From Microbacterium sp. LWH13-1.2 (lineage in GTDB: Bacteria > Actinomycetota > Actinomycetes > Actinomycetales > Microbacteriaceae): a DNA stretch of 64,000 bases. Positions 42,506 to 51,270 of this stretch are shown one piece after another; the stretch's first letter is position 1, and every line of letters starts with the position of its first letter. The translations under genes were made by a program, and so were the position numbers. The stretch spans positions 1,798,001-1,862,000 of the forward strand of contig NZ_CP151635.1 in the NCBI RefSeq assembly GCF_038397735.1, in the 5' to 3' direction. Under the pieces are notes generated by a model. It was not told where the DNA came from. It was given only the letters and a program-made list of their open reading frames with translations, and searched no databases.

Positions 42506-43447
42506 TCAGCCGACGACGACCGCGTGGGGCGAAGTGACGTCGATCGTGGATGCGTCCGGACGCCCGATCAGGGTCTTCGAGAGCGCCTCGCTCTTCAGGG
42601 GCGAGTCCTCGGCGCTCCCCCACACCACGGTGAGACCGGAGCTCAGCGTGAGCGTCACGTCATCCGGCGACGTCGCACGCACGCCCGTGAGCATCGCCCT
42701 CAGATCGGCCGGCACCGACCGCACGACGAGACCCGCGCTCTCGAAGGCTGCCGAGTCCGTGCCGCCCTCGATGTCGAGCACGGGTTGTCCGGCGGGTTGA
42801 TCAGACGTCGTCGCGAGCGCGACCCCTGCGGCGTCGACGAGCGTGTACCCCGCCTCCGAGCGGATGACGCCGACGGGTGTGCGCTCGACGATCCGCACCG
42901 TGAGGTCGTGCGGGGGCTTCGCCTCCAGCGCATAGGTCTCGATCAGCGGGAATGCCAGCAGCGACGCCTTCACCTCACTCGAGTCGATCGAAGCGAGCGG
43001 GGTACCGATCTGACCGGCGAGAGCGGTCTCGACCGCAGCAGGATCCAGGGTCACCGCACCGACCACGGAGATCTTCTCGACCGCGAACAACGGGCTGTAC
43101 GCCGCGACCGTCGTCCCGCCGACGAGGAGCACGACCGCGCCGATCGCGCTCAGCCAGACGATGCGCCGACGCCGTGAGCGCTGGGTGAACCGCCGGATCT
43201 CCGCGCGAAGCGCCTTGCGCCGTGCGCGCGCGGCGCGCCAGACGTCACGTGTGGACGTCGGCCGCTCGGCATGCTCCGCGCCCGTGTCTCCTGCGTAGGC
43301 CCCGAGATCGATGACATCCGCGTCGTCGCGTCGGCCTTCGCCCGCAGCGGCGCGTCCGCGATCGCGAGCGCCCGCCCGTGGCCCGGCGGCGGACTCGTCC
43401 TCCGCGCGACCCGCGGGAGGCGTGGGAAGCGGAGGCGGACGTCGCAT
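42506..43447 (-). CDS. ftsQ: Cell division protein FtsQ
   Basis: Divisome membrane protein connecting FtsL/FtsB-like partners. 313 aa: a cytoplasmic Arg-rich tail (1-95), one membrane helix (about 97-119), an outside POTRA domain starting at FAVEKISVVGAVTLDPAAVETAL, and the FtsQ beta domain. Starts at ATG 43447, three bases after the murC stop. Confidence 0.93.
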   Translation of the reverse strand: MRRPPPLPTPPAGRAEDESAAGPRAGARDRGRAAAGEGRRDDADVIDLGAYAGDTGAEHAERPTSTRDVWRAARARRKALRAEIRRFTQRSRRRRIVWLSAIGAVVLLVGGTTVAAYSPLFAVEKISVVGAVTLDPAAVETALAGQIGTPLASIDSSEVKASLLAFPLIETYALEAKPPHDLTVRIVERTPVGVIRSEAGYTLVDAAGVALATTSDQPAGQPVLDIEGGTDSAAFESAGLVVRSVPADLRAMLTGVRATSPDDVTLTLSSGLTVVWGSAEDSPLKSEALSKTLIGRPDASTIDVTSPHAVVVG

Positions 43448-43450
43448 CGC

Positions 43451-44848
43451 CTAGACCTCTTCGGTCCGCAGCGACTCGAGCACCTGCGGGATGATCTGAT
43501 AGACGTTGCCGCAGCCGAGCGTGACGACGAAGTCACCCTCACGCGCTACAGACGCCGTGTAGTCGGCGGCCTGCTGCCAGTCCGCGACAAAGTGCACATG
43601 CGAGGGATCCTGGAAAGCGCCGCTGACCAGCTCACCCGTCACCCCGGGCACCGGATCCTCGCGCGCGCCGTAGACGTCGAGCACGACCGTGTGGTCGGCG
43701 TAGGTCTCGAGCACCTCGGCGAACTCGCGGAACATGTGCTGCGTGCGCGAGTACGTGTGGGGCTGCTGGATCGCGATGATCCTTCCGGAGCCTGCGATCG
43801 AGCGCATCGCCTCGAGCGCGGCCCGCACCTCGGTCGGGTGGTGCGAGTAGTCGTCGTAGACCGTGACGCCGCGCTCGATTCCGTGCTTCTCGAGCCGGCG
43901 CACGGTGCCGGCGAAGCCCTCGACGGCGCGCGCGGACTCGGTCAGCCCGAAGCCGACGGACAGGAGCACCGCGATGGCGCCGGCCGCGTTGATCGCGTTG
44001 TGCACACCGGGCACGGCGAGCTGCAGTCGCACGCTCTCATCGTCCCGGGTGATCGTGGCGGACACGGGGCCCGCGGTGACGATGTCGGTGACACGGACGT
44101 CGGCATTCTCGGCCTGACCGAAGGTGATGACGTTCGGGTGCGACAGCCCGGCGCCCACACGCAGTGCGCCCAGGTCATCACTGGAGATCACGACGGCCTC
44201 GCTGGCGGCGTCGGCGAAGCGTACGAATGCATCGTGGAAGGCTTCGTCCGTCCCGTAGTGGTCGAGGTGATCGGGGTCGACGTTGGTGATGAGCGCGACC
44301 GCGGTGTCGTACAGCAGGAAGGTGCCGTCGGACTCGTCGGCCTCGATCACGAAGAGCTCACCCGCGCCCGTCGCACTCGAGACACCGAGCTGCTCGATGA
44401 CGCCTCCGTTCACGAAGTTCGGGTCGGCCCCGAGAGCCTGCAGCGCTGTGACGATCATGCCCGTCGATGACGTCTTGCCGTGCGCTCCCGCCACCGAGAC
44501 GAGTCGCCGCGCGCCGATCAGCCAGTGCAGCGCCTGCGAACGATGGATCACGTGCAATCCACGTTCCTTCGCCAAGAGGAATTCGGGATTCTCGGGCCAG
44601 ATCGCTCCCGTGTGCACCACCGTGTCGGCGTCGCCGAGGTGGGCGGCGTCGTGTCCGACGTGCACCGTGGCACCGGCCGCTGCGAGAGCGCGGAGGTTGT
44701 CGCTGTCCGCCCGGTCGCTCCCGGAGACGCGGATTCCCGCATCGAGGAACATCTTGGCGAGGCCGCTCATGCCGGATCCTCCGATGCCGATGAAGTGCGC
44801 GGAGGAGATCGACTCGGGGATCGGGAGAGTGAGGTCAGGTCTGATCAT
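43451..44848 (-). CDS. murC: UDP-N-acetylmuramate--L-alanine ligase
   Basis: Adds the first amino acid of the stem peptide. 465 aa Mur ligase: N-terminal nucleotide-binding [18 protein letters not shown] (about 22-39), the ATP loop [10 protein letters not shown] (about 118-127), EADESDGTF, and the C-terminal [18 protein letters not shown] 44848. A TAGACT lies nine bases upstream, so an internal promoter is possible. The gap to murG is 64 bases. Confidence 0.96.
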   Translation of the reverse strand: MIRPDLTLPIPESISSAHFIGIGGSGMSGLAKMFLDAGIRVSGSDRADSDNLRALAAAGATVHVGHDAAHLGDADTVVHTGAIWPENPEFLLAKERGLHVIHRSQALHWLIGARRLVSVAGAHGKTSSTGMIVTALQALGADPNFVNGGVIEQLGVSSATGAGELFVIEADESDGTFLLYDTAVALITNVDPDHLDHYGTDEAFHDAFVRFADAASEAVVISSDDLGALRVGAGLSHPNVITFGQAENADVRVTDIVTAGPVSATITRDDESVRLQLAVPGVHNAINAAGAIAVLLSVGFGLTESARAVEGFAGTVRRLEKHGIERGVTVYDDYSHHPTEVRAALEAMRSIAGSGRIIAIQQPHTYSRTQHMFREFAEVLETYADHTVVLDVYGAREDPVPGVTGELVSGAFQDPSHVHFVADWQQAADYTASVAREGDFVVTLGCGNVYQIIPQVLESLRTEEV

Positions 44849-44857
44849 GTCGGATTC

Positions 44858-44863
44858 AGTCTA
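44858..44863 (-). promoter_or_regulatory. Possible internal -10 before murC
   Basis: Reverse-strand TAGACT, nine bases before the murC ATG, in the only sizeable gap (64 bases) inside the murF-ftsZ stretch. Confidence 0.3.
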
Positions 44864-44912
44864 CTTTTCAGTGAGGACGTTTCGGCGGCGCTGAGCCGTG
44901 TCTGCAGCGGAC

Positions 44913-45989
44913 TCAGACGAGACCGAGGGCTCGGTCGACGAGCGCTATGACATTGTCGGTACCGCTGCGCGTGCCCACCTGACCGGCTGCGTCCGCCATC
45001 GCCGAGAGCCGCTGCGGATCCTTCAGCATGGGGACCACGATGCGCCGCACGGCGTCTCCGTCGAAGGTGGCATCGTCGAGCAGACGGGCGGCGCCGGCGG
45101 CGACCGCGGATGCCGCGTTCAGCCGCTGCTCGCCGTTGCCCACCGAGTACGGCACGTACAGCGCAGGGATGCCGAGCGCGCTGATCTCGCTGACCGTCGC
45201 CGCCCCGGAGCGCGAGACGATGAGGTCGGCCAGAGCGAACGCGAGATCCATGCGATCGACGTAGCGGCGCAGCGCGTAGCCGGGCACCTCGGGGTCGGCG
45301 AGGTCGCTGCGCTCGCCCGTGACGTGAAGCAGCTGCCATCCTGCGGCGAGGACGTCGCCCCACGAGTCGGCGAGGGCCTCGTTCAGGCGCTGAGCTCCGA
45401 GCGATCCGCCGAACACGAGCAGGACCGGACGAGAGGCATCGAGTCCGAAGTGCTCTGCGGCCTCGTCGCGGGTGGCCGCGCGGTCGAGCTCGATGACCTC
45501 ACGGCGCAGCGGCATGCCGACGACCTCGCCACCGCGCAGCTTCGTGCCGCCGAAGGCGACTCCGGTCGCCGCGGCGCGACGCGCACCCAGCACATTCGCG
45601 AGGCCGGGCTTGGCGTTAGCCTCGTGCACGACGAAAGGCACACCCTCTCGGCGGGCGGCCACATAGGCGGGGGCGGAGGCGTATCCGCCGAAACCGACCA
45701 CGACGTCGACCGCGTGCGTGCGGATGTGCGCACGCACCTGCGCGATCGCCCGACGGAAGCGTCCGGGGAATGCGGCCGCCTGCCTGTTGGGACGACGCGG
45801 GAACGGCACCTTGTCGACGATGAGGAGTTCGTATCCTCGGGCGGGCACGAGTCGGGACTCGAGGCCCTCCGCCGTGCCCAGCACCAGGACGGTCGCATCG
45901 GCTTCGCGGGCGCGCAGTCCGTCAGCGACGGCGAGCAGGGGATTGACGTGACCGGCGGTTCCACCGCCGGCGAGAAGGTACGTGGTCAC
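44913..45989 (-). CDS. murG: UDP-GlcNAc--lipid I N-acetylglucosaminyltransferase
   Basis: Converts lipid I to lipid II on the inner face of the membrane. 358 aa GT-B enzyme: N-terminal GGGTAGHVNPLLA loop (8-20), GFGGYASAPAYVAA and HEANAKPGLAN acceptor-site motifs, and the UDP-GlcNAc site SRSGAATVSEISALGIPALYVP. The GTG at 45989 overlaps the ftsW stop (GTGA). Confidence 0.96.
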   Translation of the reverse strand: MTTYLLAGGGTAGHVNPLLAVADGLRAREADATVLVLGTAEGLESRLVPARGYELLIVDKVPFPRRPNRQAAAFPGRFRRAIAQVRAHIRTHAVDVVVGFGGYASAPAYVAARREGVPFVVHEANAKPGLANVLGARRAAATGVAFGGTKLRGGEVVGMPLRREVIELDRAATRDEAAEHFGLDASRPVLLVFGGSLGAQRLNEALADSWGDVLAAGWQLLHVTGERSDLADPEVPGYALRRYVDRMDLAFALADLIVSRSGAATVSEISALGIPALYVPYSVGNGEQRLNAASAVAAGAARLLDDATFDGDAVRRIVVPMLKDPQRLSAMADAAGQVGTRSGTDNVIALVDRALGLV

Positions 45990-47224
45990 CGTGTGACCCT
46001 ACCCCGCCCTGCCGAAGGGGTCCGCTCAGCTGCGCGTGCTTCCGGGACCTTGAGAGTGCGCGCGAAGGACAGCAGGACGCCGCAGGCGATGAGCACCGCG
46101 AGGAGCGCCGTGCCGCCCTGCGACATGAAAGGCAGCGGAACGCCCATGACCGGGAACAGTCCGATGACGACGCCGACGTTGAACACGGCCTGGCCCGTGA
46201 TCCAGACGGTGATGCCACCGGCTGCGACACGGATGAACGGGTCGTCCGTCTTGCGGATGATGTGGAAGGCGCCGACCGTGAAGAGCGTGAAGAGCGCGAG
46301 GACGACGATGCAGCCGATCAGTCCGAGTTCCTCGCCGACGATCGCGAAGATGAAGTCGTTGCCCGCCGCGGGCAGCCACCCGTACTTCTCCTGCGAGTTG
46401 CCGAGGCCGACGCCGAAGATGCCTCCGGAGGCCATGCCCCAGATCCCGTGGATCGACTGGTAGCAGTCGCCGGTGTACGCCGACATGTCGGAGCAGGTGG
46501 CCGTGATACGACGCATGCGGTCCGGGCTCGTCACGGCGAGGGCGATGACCGCCACGACGCCGAGCAGCACGGGCAGGATGAACAGTCGCAGCTTCACGCC
46601 GGAGAAGAACAGGCAGCCGAGCAGGACGATGACCAGCACCATCGCGGTGCCGAGGTCCTTTCCGGCGATGACCGTGCCGATCGCGAGGGCTCCGACCGGC
46701 ACCACCGGGATGAACACCTGGTGCCAGGTCCCGAGCATCGTCTGCTTGCGCAGCAGCACGTACCCGACCCAGAGCGCGAGCGCGAGCTTCAGGAACTCCG
46801 ACGGCTGCAGGGTGAATCCCGCGATCATGATCCAGTTGCGGTTACCGCCGTCCTCGATGCCGAGAGGCGTGAAGACGAGCATCTGCAGGGCGATCGAGCC
46901 GAACAGCGCAGGCCACGCCATGCGCTTGAGGAAGGCGATCGGCAGTCGCGAGATCAGGAACATCAGCGGGATGCCGAGCACCGCGAAGATCCCCTGGCGC
47001 AACGCGCCGTCCATCGGGTTCTCGCCCCTGGCCACCGCGGTCGCACTCGTCGCCGAGAGCACCATCACGAGTCCGAAGATGGTCAGCATGAGGGCGGCCG
47101 ACGCGATCATCAGGAACTCGGTCGAGACCGGGGTGAATCGCCTCCCGAGGGAGACACGGGCGGCCAGGCCGCCCGACGATGTGCGGCCGGGCTCAGACCG
47201 TGGGGGGCGTGCGACCTGCGTCAT
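45986..47224 (-). CDS. ftsW: Septal peptidoglycan glycosyltransferase FtsW
   Basis: SEDS-family polymerase that acts with the PBP FtsI at the septum. 412 aa with about ten membrane helices. The SEDS catalytic-aspartate region is GKDLGTAMV (in the loop near 195), and a long extracytoplasmic loop includes CSDMSAYTGDCYQS with two cysteines. The first 35 residues are cytoplasmic. ATG 47224 lies 32 bases inside the murD end. Confidence 0.95.
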   Translation of the reverse strand: MTQVARPPRSEPGRTSSGGLAARVSLGRRFTPVSTEFLMIASAALMLTIFGLVMVLSATSATAVARGENPMDGALRQGIFAVLGIPLMFLISRLPIAFLKRMAWPALFGSIALQMLVFTPLGIEDGGNRNWIMIAGFTLQPSEFLKLALALWVGYVLLRKQTMLGTWHQVFIPVVPVGALAIGTVIAGKDLGTAMVLVIVLLGCLFFSGVKLRLFILPVLLGVVAVIALAVTSPDRMRRITATCSDMSAYTGDCYQSIHGIWGMASGGIFGVGLGNSQEKYGWLPAAGNDFIFAIVGEELGLIGCIVVLALFTLFTVGAFHIIRKTDDPFIRVAAGGITVWITGQAVFNVGVVIGLFPVMGVPLPFMSQGGTALLAVLIACGVLLSFARTLKVPEARAAERTPSAGRGRVTR

Positions 47225-48731
47225 CGGCGCTCCCCCGGTCTATCCAGTCCCGCACCGCCTCGGCGAAGCGGTGTCCGCGATCCGCGTAGCTGGAGAACTG
47301 ATCGAAGGATGCCGCTGCGGGGGCCAGCAGAACTGTGCCCTCGCCATCGACGATTCCCGCGGCGATCTCCACGACGCGATTCATGACGTGACCAGTCTCG
47401 CCAGCATCCACCTCGAATACCGGCACCCCCGGCGCGTGTCGCTCGAATGCCGCGACGACGGAGGTGCGTTCGACGCCGATCACGACGGCCGCACGGGCCG
47501 TCGAGCCGACGGACGCGACCAGATCGGCGATGTCGACGCCCTTCAGATCTCCGCCGACGACCCAGACCGCTCCGGGGTAGGCACGCAGCGACGAGGCCGC
47601 GGCGTGCGGATTCGTTGCCTTGGAATCATCGACCCAGGTGATGCCGGCGTGACGCGCGATGACCTGGATGCGGTGCTCGTCGAGTCGGAAGGACTGGAGA
47701 GCTGCATGGATGGCTTCGGGCTCGACCCCGAGCGAACGCGCGAGAGCGCTGGCCGCCAGGATGTTCTGCACGATGTGCGGCGCGGCGAGGCCGACGCTCT
47801 GCAGGTCGGCGATCGTCGTCAGCTCCAGCGCACTGGTCGCCCGATCGTCGAGGAACGCCCGATCGACGAGCAGCCCCTCGACGACACCGAGGTCGCTGGG
47901 TCCTGGAATGCCGAGGTCGAAGCCGATCGCCCGTGCACCGTCGACGACCTCGGCCTCCTCGACCATGATCCTTGTGGCCTCATCGGCCTTGTTGTAGACG
48001 CAGGCGACGCGCGTGTTGCGATAGACGATCGCCTTCGCGTCGCGATACGCCTGGGCGCTGCCGTGCCACACGAGGTGGTCGTCCGCGAGGTTCAGGCACA
48101 CCGACGCGTGCGGGAAGAGCTGCCCCTCGGCGCGGGACTGCCCGAGGTACCAGAGCTGGTGGCTGGAGAGCTCGACGACGAGCGCATCGAAACCCTCGGG
48201 GTCGCGCACAGCATCCAGCACCGGCACTCCGATGTTGCCGCAGGGCGCCGCACGCAGCCCGCCCTCGACGAGGAGGGATGCCGTCAGCTGCGTCGTGGTG
48301 GTCTTGCCGTTGGTGCCGGTGATCAGCACCCAGTCGGCCGGAGTGCCGTCGGCGCGCGTCACCTTGTCGCGGACGCGCCAGGCGAGCTCGATGTCGCCCC
48401 AGATCGCGATGCCGGACTGCTGCGCCCACCGGATCACGGGATGCGCGGGAGAGAAGCCGGGAGAGGCGATGACCACTTCGGGCGCGAAGACGCTGAGCGC
48501 CTCGGGCACCTCGATGAGTGAGCCCAGTTCGAGGCGCGCGCCGATCACGGGCAGGAGATCGGCGTATTCCTGCTCGGCAGACTCGCTGAGCACGAGCACG
48601 TCGGCACCGAGCTCTGTGAGTGTGTCGGCCACCGAGAAGCCGGTCATCGAGAGCCCGAGCACGGCGACCCGCAGGCCCGACCAGTCGGACCGCCAACTGG
48701 TCAGCGTCGCGAGCCTGGACTCAGCTGACAC
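47193..48731 (-). CDS. murD: UDP-N-acetylmuramoyl-L-alanine--D-glutamate ligase
   Basis: Adds D-Glu to the stem peptide. 512 aa Mur ligase: GLSMTGFSVADTL (N-terminal domain), ATP loop ITGTNGKTTTTQL (near 137-149), then a middle domain and the C-terminal WVDDSKATNPHAAASSL. Somewhat longer than the E. coli enzyme (438 aa). The GTG start 48731 overlaps mraY by 11 bases. Confidence 0.95.
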   Translation of the reverse strand: MSAESRLATLTSWRSDWSGLRVAVLGLSMTGFSVADTLTELGADVLVLSESAEQEYADLLPVIGARLELGSLIEVPEALSVFAPEVVIASPGFSPAHPVIRWAQQSGIAIWGDIELAWRVRDKVTRADGTPADWVLITGTNGKTTTTQLTASLLVEGGLRAAPCGNIGVPVLDAVRDPEGFDALVVELSSHQLWYLGQSRAEGQLFPHASVCLNLADDHLVWHGSAQAYRDAKAIVYRNTRVACVYNKADEATRIMVEEAEVVDGARAIGFDLGIPGPSDLGVVEGLLVDRAFLDDRATSALELTTIADLQSVGLAAPHIVQNILAASALARSLGVEPEAIHAALQSFRLDEHRIQVIARHAGITWVDDSKATNPHAAASSLRAYPGAVWVVGGDLKGVDIADLVASVGSTARAAVVIGVERTSVVAAFERHAPGVPVFEVDAGETGHVMNRVVEIAAGIVDGEGTVLLAPAAASFDQFSSYADRGHRFAEAVRDWIDRGSADDAGRTPPTV

Positions 48732-49833
48732 GAGTGAGCCATTCGACGTAGAAGAGCCCGACGGCCGAGACGGCGAGGAGTCCTGCGATGATCCACATCC
48801 GGACGACGATCGTCACCTCTGACCACCCGCGCATCTCGAGATGGTGGTGGAAGGGACTCATCAGGAACAGCCGCTTACCGCGAGTGACCTTGAAGTAGGC
48901 ACGCTGCAGGATGACCGACCCCGACGCGAGGACGAAGACTCCGGCGATCACGAAGAGCAGCAGCTCGGTGCGGGTGAGGATCGCCATCGCGGTGATCACA
49001 CCGCCGATCGCCATCGAGCCGACGTCGCCCATGAAGACCTTGGCCTTGGGGGCGTTCCACCAGAGGAAGCCGATCAGGCTGGCGGCGAACGACGCGGCGA
49101 TGATCGCCAGGCTGAAGGGATCGCGCACCTCGTAGCATCCGCCTATGGCCGCGGATTCGACGCCTTCACCGACGCAGGACTGCTTGAACTGCCAGAAGGC
49201 GATCAGGCTGTAGGCACCGACGACGATGACTCCGGCTCCCGCGGCGAGGCCGTCGAGTCCGTCCGTGAGGTTGACGCTGTTCGACGTCGCCACGCCGATG
49301 ACCGAGATCCACAGCAGGTAGAGGGCCCAGCCGAGGATCGCGGCGAACGCGAAGAGGTTCAACCAGGGGATGTCGCGGAAGAGCGAGATCGAGCCGGATG
49401 CCGGTGTCTGGTCGTACGAGTTCGGGAAGTTCAGGGCGACGATGCCGAACGGGATGATCACCACCAGCTGGCCGATGATCTTGCGCCAGCCCGAGAGCCC
49501 GAGGCTGCGCTGACTGCGCACCTTCATGTAGTCGTCGATGAAGCCGACGGCCCCGAAGCCGACCATCAGCCAGATGACGAGGAGCGCCGATGTCGACGGC
49601 GTCCCGCCACCGACGTATGTCCCGGTGAAGTAGCCGACCATGGTGCCGACGATGAAGATCACGCCGCCCATGGTCGGGGTTCCCCGCTTCGCCTCGTGGC
49701 TCGGGTTCTCGATCGCTTCGGGCGTGCGGATGACCTGCCCCCAGCCCCACTTCCGGAACAGTCGGAGGAAGACGGGAGTCAGGAAGAGAGTGAAGGCGAG
49801 CGATATGGCGGCCGCCATGATGAGAGATCTCAC
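48721..49833 (-). CDS. mraY: Phospho-MurNAc-pentapeptide translocase
   Basis: Makes lipid I from UDP-MurNAc-pentapeptide and undecaprenyl phosphate. 370 aa with ten membrane helices; conserved cytoplasmic motifs GFIDDYMKVR (catalytic Asp pair), NSVNLTDGLDGLAAG, GDVGSMAIGG and FHHHLEMRGWSE with the HHH loop. The GTG at 49833 was chosen for its 4-base overlap with the murF stop. An upstream extension of the frame has no homology. Confidence 0.96.
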   Translation of the reverse strand: MRSLIMAAAISLAFTLFLTPVFLRLFRKWGWGQVIRTPEAIENPSHEAKRGTPTMGGVIFIVGTMVGYFTGTYVGGGTPSTSALLVIWLMVGFGAVGFIDDYMKVRSQRSLGLSGWRKIIGQLVVIIPFGIVALNFPNSYDQTPASGSISLFRDIPWLNLFAFAAILGWALYLLWISVIGVATSNSVNLTDGLDGLAAGAGVIVVGAYSLIAFWQFKQSCVGEGVESAAIGGCYEVRDPFSLAIIAASFAASLIGFLWWNAPKAKVFMGDVGSMAIGGVITAMAILTRTELLLFVIAGVFVLASGSVILQRAYFKVTRGKRLFLMSPFHHHLEMRGWSEVTIVVRMWIIAGLLAVSAVGLFYVEWLTRVS

Positions 49834-51242
49834 GAGAACAATTCTCCCAGACGATCGCCGAGGTGCCGGAGCCCCACGGAATTGGAGGACTTCACGAGCA
49901 CGCGGTCGCCGTCGCGCAGCTCGCCGCGCAGGTACTCGAACGCGGAATCCTGGTCTGCGAAGAACACGGCCTCGCTGTCCCACGAGCCCTCGCCGATCGC
50001 GGAGATGAAGAGGCGGCGAGCCTCGGGGCCGACGACCACGATCCGCTGGATGTTCAACCGCACGGCGAGCAGACCGATCCTGTCGTGCTCCTCACCCGCC
50101 GTCTCGCCGAGTTCGCTCATGGCGCCGAGCACCGCGACCGTCCGCTCGTCGGGACCGGTGATCTGCGCGAGCGTGCGCAGCGCCGCAGCCATGGAGTCCG
50201 GACTCGCGTTGTAGGCGTCGTTGATGATGCGCACGCGCTCGTTGCCCATCGGCTGCATGCGCCAGCGCTCGGCGATCTCGACCGTCTCGAGCCGAGCGAC
50301 AGCATCTGCCGTCGAGACGCCCAGCACACGCGCAGCCGCGATGGCGGCCAGAGCGTTGCCGACATGGTGCGCACCGAGGACCTGCAGCCGGAGCGGATGC
50401 CGCTCCCCCGCGGCCTCGATCACGCAGGAGGTGCCCGATGCGGTGACCTCGAGGTCATGGGCCCGCACGTCCGCCGCGGCACTCTGACCGAAGCCGACGA
50501 CCCGCATGCCGCGTGAGACGGCGAGCTCGCGCATCGCCGCGACTCGGGGGTCATCGATGTTGAGCACGGCGGTCCCCGAGGGAGTGGCGGCGGAGACGAG
50601 CTCGGACTTGGCCTTCGCCGTCGCCTCGATGCCGCCGAATCCTCCGGCGTGCGCCATGCCGACCATCAGCACCACGGCGATGTCCGGCTCCACGAGGCCC
50701 GCGAGGCGCGCGATGCTGCCCGGCGCATCCGCACCGAACTCGCTCACGAGGAACCGCGTGTCGTGGGTGATCCGCAGCATCGTCACCGGAGCGCCCACCT
50801 CGTTGTTGAACGAGTTGATGGGCGCGACCGTCTCCCCCTCGCCGGAGAGGATGCGCGCCAGGAAGTTCTTGGTCGTCGTCTTGCCGTTCGAGCCCGTGAT
50901 GCCGACGATCTTGAGATGCCCCTCGGCGCGCACGCGCGCCACGACCTCTCGCGCCAGATCGGCGAGGGCGGCGACAGCGCTCGGAACGACGATCTGCGTG
51001 ATCTCGTCGTCGACAGGATGCTCGACGATCGCGAGAGCGGCGCCGGCTGCCAGCGCCGCTCCGACGAAGCGGTGGCCGTCGGTCTCGGCACCCGGCTTCG
51101 CGACGAAGACGGATCCGGGCGCCATGGTGCGCGAATCGGTGTCGACCACGCCGTCGACGAGGGTCTCGGCCGTCGCGGTACCGGCGAGTCGGAGATCACC
51201 CCCGAGGACGGCGGCGATCTCAGCAAGCGACAGGGCGATCAT
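49830..51242 (-). CDS. murF: UDP-MurNAc-tripeptide--D-alanyl-D-alanine ligase
   Basis: Adds D-Ala-D-Ala to finish the pentapeptide. 470 aa Mur ligase: ATP loop GITGSNGKTTTKNFLA (about 112-127), NNEVGAPVTMLR, EFGADAPGSIARL and a C-terminal INDAYNASPDSMAAAL. Starts at ATG 51242, 28 bases after the ftsI stop. In most dcw clusters murE occupies this junction; it is not here. Confidence 0.96.
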   Translation of the reverse strand: MIALSLAEIAAVLGGDLRLAGTATAETLVDGVVDTDSRTMAPGSVFVAKPGAETDGHRFVGAALAAGAALAIVEHPVDDEITQIVVPSAVAALADLAREVVARVRAEGHLKIVGITGSNGKTTTKNFLARILSGEGETVAPINSFNNEVGAPVTMLRITHDTRFLVSEFGADAPGSIARLAGLVEPDIAVVLMVGMAHAGGFGGIEATAKAKSELVSAATPSGTAVLNIDDPRVAAMRELAVSRGMRVVGFGQSAAADVRAHDLEVTASGTSCVIEAAGERHPLRLQVLGAHHVGNALAAIAAARVLGVSTADAVARLETVEIAERWRMQPMGNERVRIINDAYNASPDSMAAALRTLAQITGPDERTVAVLGAMSELGETAGEEHDRIGLLAVRLNIQRIVVVGPEARRLFISAIGEGSWDSEAVFFADQDSAFEYLRGELRDGDRVLVKSSNSVGLRHLGDRLGELFS

Positions 51243-51270
51243 GACGTCTCCAGGCGCGGCGGGGCGCCGT

